From positions 1 to 44,813 of the forward strand of contig JAFDWT010000028.1 of NCBI GenBank assembly GCA_018268335.1: a DNA stretch of 44,813 nucleotides, written 5' to 3'. This DNA comes from Armatimonadota bacterium. GTDB lineage: Bacteria; Armatimonadota; Fimbriimonadia; Fimbriimonadales; Fimbriimonadaceae. The notes under the pieces are model-generated. The model did no database searches. It saw only the letters and a list, made by a program, of their open reading frames with translations, and was not told where the DNA came from. Shown here piece by piece: positions 24,192 through 31,750 of this stretch. The number at the start of each line of letters is the position of its first letter. Within the stretch, counting starts at the first letter, position 1. Position numbers and translations under genes: made by a program.

Positions 24192-24233
24192 GCAGACCGC
24201 AGAGGCAAGAGCCTTTGCGGTCTGCTTTGTTCT
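24192..24233 (+). terminator. strong Rho-independent terminator ending the ribosomal operon
   Basis: GCAGACCGCA (24192-24201) pairs with TGCGGTCTGC (24216-24225). An inner G-U pair and AGGC/GCCT extend it to about 15 bp around an AAGA loop. The tail is TTTGTTCTAT. Confidence 0.9.
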
Positions 24234-24276
24234 ATCTGCTGGGCTAGGGGTGTATCATTCGCACGGGTAAACGCTA

Positions 24277-25410
24277 ATGGTTATCACAACACTCTTGCTC
24301 GGGTCATTGATCGCTGACAAGGTCGAGACGACGTTTGTGCCTTCGGGCGCAGTGAAAAAGGCTGGAGGCTATCGACCCATTCGGGCGGAGATGTCAGAGA
24401 CCAAGCCTTCGTGGCTAAAGAAGTCGCCCGACGGTGCCAGCGGCAGCTATGGCGCCATGAAGATCAATGGCAAAGAGATCGGCTTTTTGATCGCCGGTGA
24501 TAAGATTTATGTGGACGCCAACCATGACGGCGACCTGACCAACGACCCCAAAGCCGAATGGGCGGCCAAGGGCAAAACCATGATGGGCTCGGCGACGGTG
24601 AACGCCGGTTTCCCGAAGAACGTCGGCGTCAACTTCTATCGCTTTGACCCGAACGATCCGCAGCGGGCGGCTCTGAAGATGACCTTGCTCTACTATGCGG
24701 ACTATGGCTACGAAGTCAAAATGACGCTGGGCGGCAAGACGAGCACAGGGTTTGTCGCTGGCGACATTGGCGATCAAGGCTCGATCTGGGTGGACCGAAA
24801 CGGCGACGGCAAGCAGAGCTACTTCCATGAAATGGTGCAGTTCAACAAGCCGTTTAACTTTACTGGGACGACGCTTGTGCTGAAATCGGCCGGTGGGAAG
24901 TTGTCGCTAGTGCAGTCGGACGAGACCGTGCCGATGGAGCCGATGGCGCCAAACCTGGCAGTCGGCCAGAAGGTGATTCCGTTCGAGGCGAACCTGATGG
25001 ACGGTTCCAAGGTGTCTTTCCCTGGCTCTTACAAAGGCAAGGTCGTCATCCTCGACTTCTGGGCGACCTGGTGTGGGCCGTGTATGGCCGAAGTGCCAAA
25101 CGTGGTCAGCAACTTTGAGAAGTACAAGTCCAAGGGGCTCGAGATCCTGGGGATCAGCTTCGACCAACCCAACGCCGAAGCCAAGATCAAGGACGTCACT
25201 GGCAAGAGCAAGATGACTTGGCCGCAGGTCTACGAAGGCAAGTTCTGGGACACCACGATCGGCAAGATGTACGACGTCGCGGCGATCCCGTTCACTTTGC
25301 TTGTTGACGGTGACACCGGCGAAATCCTGGCGACCGGCGACGAGATGCGCGGTGAGAAGCTCTCGGGGGTGATTGAGAAGGCCCTGAACCACAAGAAGGG
25401 CTCTCGCTAA
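24277..25410 (+). CDS. exported thioredoxin-fold (TlpA-like) protein with EF-hand-like loops
   Basis: A 377-residue protein. A short hydrophobic N-terminus (MVITTLLLGSLIA) may be a signal or anchor. Residues about 40-220 form an unassigned beta-rich domain with two calcium-loop-like segments, VDANHDGDLTND and VDRNGDGKQSY. Residues about 235-375 are a TlpA/ResA-type thioredoxin domain (DFWATWCGPCMAEVPNV), with redox pair Cys266-Cys269 and cis-Pro in VAAIPFTLL. This suggests a periplasmic thiol-disulfide protein reducing or maturing exported targets. It stands alone between two terminators. Confidence 0.85.
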   Translation: MVITTLLLGSLIADKVETTFVPSGAVKKAGGYRPIRAEMSETKPSWLKKSPDGASGSYGAMKINGKEIGFLIAGDKIYVDANHDGDLTNDPKAEWAAKGKTMMGSATVNAGFPKNVGVNFYRFDPNDPQRAALKMTLLYYADYGYEVKMTLGGKTSTGFVAGDIGDQGSIWVDRNGDGKQSYFHEMVQFNKPFNFTGTTLVLKSAGGKLSLVQSDETVPMEPMAPNLAVGQKVIPFEANLMDGSKVSFPGSYKGKVVILDFWATWCGPCMAEVPNVVSNFEKYKSKGLEILGISFDQPNAEAKIKDVTGKSKMTWPQVYEGKFWDTTIGKMYDVAAIPFTLLVDGDTGEILATGDEMRGEKLSGVIEKALNHKKGSR

Positions 25411-25429
25411 GCAGAGAGTCCATATCATG

Positions 25430-25468
25430 TCCGGCCGGCTGCATTGCAGACGGCCGGATTTGTTATTT
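25430..25468 (+). terminator. Rho-independent terminator after the thioredoxin-like gene
   Basis: TCCGGCCG (25430-25437) pairs with CGGCCGGA (25451-25458), and inner CTGC/GCAG extends the stem around an ATT loop. The tail is TTTGTTATTT. Its last bases overlap the stop codon of the convergent ppk gene. Confidence 0.88.
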
Positions 25469-27560
25469 AGCAAGGCTTGGTAATGGCAGCCAGCAACTGC
25501 GTCGCTGGCTTGCTGCAGAGGTCGGTCTGCGACGAGTATGGCTTCTCGCCACCGCCGGGCGACAGCCTGGTGTAGCTGCCGTCGCTGTTCATTTGCCAGG
25601 CGTTGGTGTTGTCGCGTAGGGACGAGGCGAGGACCACGTCACGCAAGTAGTCGACATGGGCTGGCTCGCGGACCGGCACGAGGACCTCGGTGCGGCGGTC
25701 CAGGTTGCGACGCATCATGTCGGCGCTGCCGACCAGCGCCTCGGGCGAGCCGTCGTTGTCGAAGTAGTAGACCCGGCTGTGTTCGAGAAACCGACCGACG
25801 ACGCTGACCACGCGGATATTCTCGCTAAGGCCAGAGACGCCTGGTCGGAGGCAGCACACGCCTCGGACGACCAAATCGACTTGGACACCGCTTTCGCTGG
25901 CCGCGTAGAGGGCGTCGACGACCTCCGGGTCGACTAGGCTGTTGACTTTGATTGCGATCCTGCCATGGCCGGTCCGACGTGCGTGCGCTTCCTCCCTCTC
26001 GATCCTCTCGATGATGCCTTCGCGCAGGTTGTGTGGGGCGACGAGGAGTTTGCGGTATTCGGTCTGGCGGCTGTAGCCGGTGAGGACGTTGAAGAGCTCG
26101 GTCACGTCTTGCGCCACGTCGGGGTCGCAGGTGAAGAGACCGAGGTCGGTGTAGACACGGGCGGTCTGGGGGTTATAGTTGCCGGTGCCGATGTGCGTGT
26201 AGGTGCGGATGCCGTCTTCGTCCTTGCGTACGACCATGCAGAGCTTGCAGTGGACCTTCGTGTCGGGCACGCCATAGCTGACGTGCACTCCCGCGCGCTC
26301 CAGTGCTTTGGACCAGACCAGGTTGTTGCTTTCGTCGAACCTGGCTTTGAGCTCGACCATGACGGCCACCTGCTTACCTTCTTCGGCGCCCTGGAGCAAG
26401 CTTTCGACGATCGGCGACTCTTGGCCGACACGGTATAGGGTCTGTTTGACACCGATGACGTCGGGATCGACGGCGGCAGAGCGGACGAAAGTCTCCACAG
26501 GGGCGAAGCTGTCGTAAGGGTGGTGAACGAGGACATCACCCTTGCGCACGGTTTCGAACAGCCTCTGGGCTTCGACCAATTGGTCCGTGACGACGGGAAT
26601 GTGGGCAGGGAACTTGAGGGTGGGCTTGTCGATCTTTGCCAGTTCCCATAGAAAGTCAAGTCCCAGTGCGCCGTCAAGGCGCATGACGTCCTCAGGATCG
26701 AGGTTTAGACCTGACATCAGGACCCACGTCCAGTGCTCACTGAGCGTCTTTGACACCTGCAGGAGCACGGGGTCGCCTAATCTGCGCAGCCGCAATGTCT
26801 GCTCGACCATCGTGATCAAGTCGGCAGCTTCCAGCTGGCGGATCTCGATGTCGGCGTCGCGCAGGACGCGGAAAGGGTGGCAGCCAAGAACCTCGACTCC
26901 GGGGAACAGAGTCGCCGCCTGCGAGGCCATCAGGTCTTCTAGCATCACGAAGGTCATGGGCTTGCCGGGCACCTTGACGGCTCGTGGCACGACGTTCGGA
27001 ACCTTGACCCGGGCGAGCTTGAGTCCCTCGGAGTCGCGGAGTTCGACGGCCAAGTTCAGCGACCGGTTGCTCATGAACGGAAAGGTCACGGCCGGTTCGA
27101 CCATGAGTGGGGTGCAAAGGGCGAACACGTCTCTGGCGAAGTAGTTGGCCAGAGCTTGTTGTTCGGTTGCTTCGAGGTCATCGAACGGGACGACTTTGAC
27201 GCCGGCCTTGGCCAGGCTGGGGCGGAGCACCTGCTCCCAGGCGTCGCCGCACTGGGCGCGCAGGTTCGCGGCCCGCTCGGCGATGAGGTCGAGCTGTTCG
27301 GTCGGGGTCATACCGTCGGGGGTCAGGTCAGCGACGCCGGTGGCCTCTTGCTCGATCAGTCCGCTGACGCGGACCATGTAGAACTCATCGAGGTTGGATT
27401 CAAAAATCGCCAGGAATTTGGCCCGTTCGAGCAGCGGGTTGTCCTTGTTTTCGCCCTCGGCGAGGACTCTCGAGTTGAACTCGAGCCAGCTGGATTCGCG
27501 GTTGACAAACCGGCTTGATGAAGACTTGGTCCCTTCATGGGATGTCATCGTTTCCGCCAT
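25467..27560 (-). CDS. ppk: polyphosphate kinase 1
   Basis: A 697-residue PPK1 that reversibly polymerises phosphate from ATP. N and head domains: RFVNRESSWLEFNSRVLAEG, FLAIFESNLDEFYMVRVSGL. C1/C2 catalytic domains: KARFDESNNLVWSKALERAG, YTHIGTGNYNPQTARVYTDLG with the phosphorylated His, and VGRFLEHSRVYYF with the second catalytic His. The length is typical. The start ATG 27558-27560 has GGGAGGA 4 nt upstream and overlaps the end of ppx by 16 nt, so synthesis and breakdown enzymes of polyphosphate are coupled. Confidence 0.96.
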   Translation of the reverse strand: MAETMTSHEGTKSSSSRFVNRESSWLEFNSRVLAEGENKDNPLLERAKFLAIFESNLDEFYMVRVSGLIEQEATGVADLTPDGMTPTEQLDLIAERAANLRAQCGDAWEQVLRPSLAKAGVKVVPFDDLEATEQQALANYFARDVFALCTPLMVEPAVTFPFMSNRSLNLAVELRDSEGLKLARVKVPNVVPRAVKVPGKPMTFVMLEDLMASQAATLFPGVEVLGCHPFRVLRDADIEIRQLEAADLITMVEQTLRLRRLGDPVLLQVSKTLSEHWTWVLMSGLNLDPEDVMRLDGALGLDFLWELAKIDKPTLKFPAHIPVVTDQLVEAQRLFETVRKGDVLVHHPYDSFAPVETFVRSAAVDPDVIGVKQTLYRVGQESPIVESLLQGAEEGKQVAVMVELKARFDESNNLVWSKALERAGVHVSYGVPDTKVHCKLCMVVRKDEDGIRTYTHIGTGNYNPQTARVYTDLGLFTCDPDVAQDVTELFNVLTGYSRQTEYRKLLVAPHNLREGIIERIEREEAHARRTGHGRIAIKVNSLVDPEVVDALYAASESGVQVDLVVRGVCCLRPGVSGLSENIRVVSVVGRFLEHSRVYYFDNDGSPEALVGSADMMRRNLDRRTEVLVPVREPAHVDYLRDVVLASSLRDNTNAWQMNSDGSYTRLSPGGGEKPYSSQTDLCSKPATQLLAAITKPC

Positions 27561-28456
27561 CGTTCCTCCCTTCCGTCGGCGATTTCGAGCACGGCACCTT
27601 CGCGAACGCCGTACTCGCTGACCAGCATTTCCGTCTGAGCAAAGACTCCAAGGACGCCCAGGTAGACCAAGGCACCGGGCAGCAATGTCTGCGCCCTCTT
27701 GAGTTTGACGCTATAGCGTGCGGATATTGTCGCAGTGGGTAGCCGGGCGGCGTCCCAGGCCAGGTATTCAATCTCTTCTGCCTGCAGGCTAGGTTCGCCG
27801 TCCGGGTGCAGAGCCCGCCAGACGCCGCGGGCGACGCCACCGCAGGCGACCACACGTTGTGGCGGAGCAAAGTCGGCGACCTCCTCCAACGCGCGGCTGA
27901 TGTTCAATTTGACTTGCGCCACCATCTCCGGGCTAGCTGGCTGTGTGACCTTGCTCGCAGCGATCAGAGTGCCGGTGCCGATGGGCAGGCTTCTTTCCGC
28001 CACGATCAGGCCGTCGCGGCAGTCGGCGACTTGGACGCTGCCGCCACCGGCCTCGACCAGCAGCGTGTGCCCGTCGACGGGGCAGTCCACCGAGGCCCCG
28101 CGCAAGCTCAGCTCGGCTTCTCGGGCGGGACTGATGAGATCGACTTTGACGCCGACTTTCGATTTGATTTCTTTGAGGATCTCCCTGTGGTTGGCAGCGC
28201 GGCGCATCGCCTCGGTGGCAAAGACATAGAGCGCGTCGACCTTGTAGCTGGACGCCGTGTCAGCGAACGACTTCAGGGTGAAAAGGAGGCGTTCGGCTTC
28301 CTTCTTGGGTATGTGCCCTTCGCGTTTGACAACCTCGCCAAGAGAGAGCCATTCCGACTCGTTGACGATACGGCGCAGGCCTGTCGGGGTCACGTCGGCG
28401 ACCAGCATGTGGGCGGTGTTGCTGCCGATGTCGGCGGCGGCGACGAGGGTCCCCAC
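27545..28456 (-). CDS. ppx: Ppx/GppA-family exopolyphosphatase
   Basis: A 303-residue member of the ASKHA phosphatase fold acting on polyphosphate or pppGpp. Motifs are the phosphate-1 loop AADIGSNTAHMLVADV, VFATEAMRRAANHREIL, and LLVEAGGGSVQVADC followed by SLPIGTGTL. It is the short form without the C-terminal HD-like domain of E. coli Ppx. It sits 2 nt after the small gene at 28459 and overlaps ppk by 16 nt, forming one transcription unit. Confidence 0.93.
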   Translation of the reverse strand: MGTLVAAADIGSNTAHMLVADVTPTGLRRIVNESEWLSLGEVVKREGHIPKKEAERLLFTLKSFADTASSYKVDALYVFATEAMRRAANHREILKEIKSKVGVKVDLISPAREAELSLRGASVDCPVDGHTLLVEAGGGSVQVADCRDGLIVAERSLPIGTGTLIAASKVTQPASPEMVAQVKLNISRALEEVADFAPPQRVVACGGVARGVWRALHPDGEPSLQAEEIEYLAWDAARLPTATISARYSVKLKRAQTLLPGALVYLGVLGVFAQTEMLVSEYGVREGAVLEIADGREERWRKR

Positions 28457-28458
28457 GA

Positions 28459-28854
28459 TTAGTCGCCCTCCAGGAGGACGTCATGACCGACGTAGAAGTG
28501 GTGGGAGTAATCCCCGGGACGGATCCAGACCAATCCTGGCGGGACACCTGGCCAAACAAAGGCGGCGACGGCTTGCCCGTCCTCGACCGACGGCGACAAA
28601 CCGTCCAGCCGGCTGACGATCAGGTGCAAGAGGTCGTCCTCTCCTTCCAGTTGGTAGCGAAATCCAGCAGCCTCGCCGCCATATGGATTGGGTTCTGATC
28701 CAACTCGGACAAGGGCCGCGTGTTCTTCGGGCTGCGAGTAGGCCGGGTCGAACTCTGGCAGGTGGACTGTCCTGCCTTCCCGGATAGCCGCTAGCAACGC
28801 CGCCACGACCGTGTCGCGCCGGGCCGCGTCGTCGGCGGTTGGTGAGAATGCCAT
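28459..28854 (-). CDS. hypothetical protein between tRNA-Ser and ppx
   Basis: A 131-residue soluble protein, acidic, with no recognised domain. Features are a helical N-terminus (DAARRDTVVAALLAAIREG), HLPEFDPAYSQPEEHAALVRV, FRYQLEGEDDLLHLIVSRLDG and a Pro/Trp-rich end, VWPGVPPGLVWIRPGDYSHHF. The ATG at 28852-28854 is just 9 nt after the CCA end of the tRNA-Ser on the same strand, with no Shine-Dalgarno in between. It is 2 nt from ppx, so a link to polyphosphate metabolism is plausible but unproven. Confidence 0.75.
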   Translation of the reverse strand: MAFSPTADDAARRDTVVAALLAAIREGRTVHLPEFDPAYSQPEEHAALVRVGSEPNPYGGEAAGFRYQLEGEDDLLHLIVSRLDGLSPSVEDGQAVAAFVWPGVPPGLVWIRPGDYSHHFYVGHDVLLEGD

Positions 28855-28863
28855 TTTGAAATC

Positions 28864-28951
28864 TGGCGGAGCGGGTGGGATTCGAACCCACGATACGTTG
28901 CCGTATACACGATTTCCAATCGTGCTCCTTCGACCACTCGGACACCGCTCC
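28864..28951 (-). tRNA. tRNA-Ser (anticodon GGA)
   Basis: An 88-nt class II tRNA with CCA encoded. Acceptor GGAGCGG/CCGCTCC, discriminator G as usual for Ser, anticodon stem CACGA/TCGTG around TTGGAAA, long variable arm ATACG-GCAA-CGTAT, T arm GTGGG-TTCGAAT-CCCAC. A CATAAT box lies on the minus strand at 28968-28973. It is immediately followed by the gene at 28854. Confidence 0.97.
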
Positions 28952-29072
28952 TGGCGTCTGCCCGTTGATTATGGTCGGTCGGAGGAGTGCCGGGCGAGAC
29001 CTTTCTGGCGATTGTCCCGGTCTGGGGTCGGATTTGCGGCGGGCCGGGCTTTCGGCACGTCCGTATTCTGTG

Positions 29073-30107
29073 GTGGGCAGCATCAGGGAGGCGGTGGAAG
29101 AGCGGGAGCGGTCGTTCTTGTCGCGGTTCGCCCAGTGCGCCGCCGACAGCGAGGGTCGACCGAGGCCCGAAGAGCCAGACCCGATCCGGACGGCCTATCA
29201 ACGCGACCGGGACCGCATCTTGCATTCCAAAGCGTTTCGGCGGCTGAAGCACAAGACGCAGGTCTTTATCGAGCCGAAAGGCGACCACTTTCGCACGAGG
29301 CTGACCCATTCGTTAGAGGTCGCCCAGATTTCGCGGACTGTGGCGCGGGCGTTGCGACTGAACGAAGACCTGGTCGAGGCTATTGCGCTGGCGCATGACG
29401 TGGGCCACCCTCCGTTTGGGCACGCAGGAGAGCAGGCGCTAGACGAGACACTGCGTGAAGTTTTCCAGGGATTGGACGGGCCGCAAGGGTTCAAGCACTA
29501 CGAGCACTCGTTACGGGTGGTCGACGTCCTGGCTGACCTGAACCTGACGCACGAGACCAGAGCGGGGATCAGCGGGCACAGTAAGGGCCGAAAGGACTTG
29601 GAGGCCAGCGACGGGCAGCCGACTTCGACGCTGGAGGCGGCGGTCGTGCGGGTGTGCGACCGGATCGCCTACCTGAACCACGACCTAGACGACGCCTTGC
29701 GGAGCGGACTGGTGGGCGAAGTGCCGGCCGAGTTCATGCGGATAGGTGGGTCGCACGGGAAGAGGGTCTCCGCGATGGTCATGGACGTCGTGGAGAACTC
29801 GCTGGACCAACCGGCCATTAGGGTCTCCGACGCCATGACCACGCAGATGAACTCCCTGAAGGAGTGGCTATTTGAAAACGTCTACTTGGTGGAGCCACAT
29901 CCGGCCGACCAGATCGTCAAGGCCAAGAAGTTGGTGCGGGAATTGCTCTTGCACTTCTTGCAGCCGGGTGCTTTGCCGGTGGGGTTTGAAGGACCAGTTG
30001 GGGCGGTGGATTATGTGGCGGGCATGACAGACAGGTTTGCCATCGCGACTTACGTCAGCATCTTTGTGCCCACTGAATTCAGCGACATCGTGGCCGAAGT
30101 GCCGTAA
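29073..30107 (+). CDS. dgt: deoxyguanosinetriphosphate triphosphohydrolase-like HD protein
   Basis: Hydrolyses dNTPs to deoxynucleosides and triphosphate, lowering dNTP pools. 344 residues from GTG 29073 (an adjacent GTG at 29070 is equally possible). The family start SIREAVEERERSFLSRFAQ and PIRTAYQRDRDRILHSKAFRRLKHKTQVF are textbook. The HD motif is TRLTHSLEVAQISR then ALAHDVGHPPFGHAGEQAL, all metal ligands present, with the second His/Asp region around CDRIAYLNHDLDDAL. An open frame extends further 5' through the tRNA-Ser complement, but no homology supports it. Divergent from the tRNA-Ser. Confidence 0.92.
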   Translation: MGSIREAVEERERSFLSRFAQCAADSEGRPRPEEPDPIRTAYQRDRDRILHSKAFRRLKHKTQVFIEPKGDHFRTRLTHSLEVAQISRTVARALRLNEDLVEAIALAHDVGHPPFGHAGEQALDETLREVFQGLDGPQGFKHYEHSLRVVDVLADLNLTHETRAGISGHSKGRKDLEASDGQPTSTLEAAVVRVCDRIAYLNHDLDDALRSGLVGEVPAEFMRIGGSHGKRVSAMVMDVVENSLDQPAIRVSDAMTTQMNSLKEWLFENVYLVEPHPADQIVKAKKLVRELLLHFLQPGALPVGFEGPVGAVDYVAGMTDRFAIATYVSIFVPTEFSDIVAEVP

Positions 30108-30177
30108 AAGAAAACTAATGGCCTAGGGCGGAAAGGTCACGAAACTTTCTGTGACGCCTATCGTTGTACTCATTAAC

Positions 30178-30576
30178 ATGAGGGCGATACTCAACTTTCT
30201 GGCCACAGCGCTGGCGACGCTGGCCAGCCACATGGGCGGCGGGACGCTGGAGCCTGCAACCCAAGTGAGCCCGGCGAAGCCGACTGTCGCCGTCGTCGCA
30301 CCGGCCCGATTGGATTTGGCCGCGAGTGCCAAGGGAGCGACCAGCGCCGCCCTGTGTTCGTACCTCGTCCAGGACAAAGAGCCTGCCACGCTCATTAAAT
30401 ATGTGCGCTCTCCAAAGCGAGATGTCTTGACGCGTCCCGAATTACCAATGGACAAGGTGTTCGCCAAGATTCCCCACAAGGTGGAGTTGCGATCGCTTTC
30501 CAAGGTCAAAGAAGAACTGGCTGCAGCCGTCCGAGACCTGCCGCATGACGGTTTTGTCAGTATTGACGTCGAATAA
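30178..30576 (+). CDS. small exported hypothetical protein
   Basis: A 132-residue protein starting at ATG 30178 (a GTG at 30151 in the same frame is an alternative). The hydrophobic N-terminus MRAILNFLATALATLASHM resembles a signal peptide or anchor. A Pro/Ala/Val segment (about 25-55) follows, then a basic/charged region (YVRSPKRDVLTRPEL, LRSLSKVKEELAAAVRDLP). No Cys lipobox, no recognised family. No Shine-Dalgarno is obvious, so the gene call is moderate. Confidence 0.55.
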   Translation: MRAILNFLATALATLASHMGGGTLEPATQVSPAKPTVAVVAPARLDLAASAKGATSAALCSYLVQDKEPATLIKYVRSPKRDVLTRPELPMDKVFAKIPHKVELRSLSKVKEELAAAVRDLPHDGFVSIDVE

Positions 30577-30582
30577 CGAGAC

Positions 30583-31677
30583 TTAACCGAGACCAGCGGC
30601 CTTGACATAGACCGCTTCCAAACGCTCGACCATTTGGTCGAGCGTAAATTTTTCGCGGATCAGGCGTTCGGCGTTTTCGCCCATACGAAGCCGTTCGTCG
30701 TCATGCGCGAGCATGAAGTCCATACCCTTATAAAAGCTCTCGGGGTTGTTCTCCACCAGCAGCCCCGTCTCGTGAGGAATGATGAGTTCGCTGAGGGCGC
30801 CGACGTTGCTGGCGACAACGGGGCGACCGCGCGCCATGCACTCGATCACGGCGAGGCCGAAAGACTCCATGACGCTGGGCAAGATAGAGAAGTGCATGGC
30901 GTCGAACAGGCGTGCTACATCCTCACGGTGGCCGGTGAAGGTGACGCGGTCGGCGATGCCCAGCTTGTGGACTTCATCTTGGATGAGCTTGGGGTAGTCG
31001 CCATCTTGCCGGCCGACGCAAAGCAAGTGGGTGTCCGGGTGGCGGTCGAGGACCCTGGGCATGGCGGCCACGGCGATGCCATGGCCTTTCTCTTCGGCCA
31101 CACGGCCGACCAGGCCGACGAGCCTCCGTTCAGCTGGTAGGCCAAGTTCGACGTGGACGTCCTCGCTGACGTCCAGGGTCACATCGCTGAAATCGGTGCC
31201 GTTGTAGACGACATCGATGAACCGGTCGCGGACTCCCTGGCCGCGCAACACGCCGCGGATGAAGTTGCTGACAGCCACCAGGCGGTTCTTGCCATGGGCC
31301 GAAAACTTATACACCGGCTCCTTTGTCTCGACATGGACGGTGGAGACAAGCGGCACGCCGCGGGCCGTCCCAACCACGAGGCCAAGGTAGGTGGCCCGGC
31401 TGAGATGGGCGTGGATGACTTGGAACCGGCCGGCTTTGGTCACTTGGGCGATACGCCGGATGGCGGGGAGGCCCCAGCCGGCGCGCATGTCGATCGGATG
31501 GCAGTGGATACCCGACTGTTCGAGCTCGTTCACCATCCATTCGATCGGCGGGCAGACGACCTCGACATGGTGGCCGTCGCGGGCCAGCCGCTTGCTGATC
31601 AGGAGGGTCTGGCGCTCGGCGCCGGACGTGGCTGAACTGGAAACGACTTGGAGGACGCGGAGACAGGGAGTGTTCAC
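30583..31677 (-). CDS. GT4-family glycosyltransferase
   Basis: A 364-residue retaining GT-B glycosyltransferase using a nucleotide sugar to extend a surface glycan. The N-terminal acceptor domain reads VLQVVSSSATSGAERQTLLISKRLARDGH. The C-terminal donor domain is preserved: LVGLVGRVAEEKGHGIAV, then FTGHREDVARLFDAMHFSIL and the E-x7-E motif in SVMESFGLAVIECMARGRPVVAS. It starts at GTG 31675-31677. A TATACT box at 31700-31705 faces it, but no good -35. It stands alone, so the specific glycan is unknown. Confidence 0.9.
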   Translation of the reverse strand: MNTPCLRVLQVVSSSATSGAERQTLLISKRLARDGHHVEVVCPPIEWMVNELEQSGIHCHPIDMRAGWGLPAIRRIAQVTKAGRFQVIHAHLSRATYLGLVVGTARGVPLVSTVHVETKEPVYKFSAHGKNRLVAVSNFIRGVLRGQGVRDRFIDVVYNGTDFSDVTLDVSEDVHVELGLPAERRLVGLVGRVAEEKGHGIAVAAMPRVLDRHPDTHLLCVGRQDGDYPKLIQDEVHKLGIADRVTFTGHREDVARLFDAMHFSILPSVMESFGLAVIECMARGRPVVASNVGALSELIIPHETGLLVENNPESFYKGMDFMLAHDDERLRMGENAERLIREKFTLDQMVERLEAVYVKAAGLG

Positions 31678-31750
31678 GAGTTCACCAAGGCGAACCGAGA
31701 GTATACCGGGGTCCCCTTGGCTGTCCTCGGTGACGGATTAGACTGGGACT

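Noticed and set aside
28875-29072. Extended N-terminus of the dGTPase-like protein
   Set aside because: The extension is encoded by the complement of tRNA-Ser and has no family similarity.
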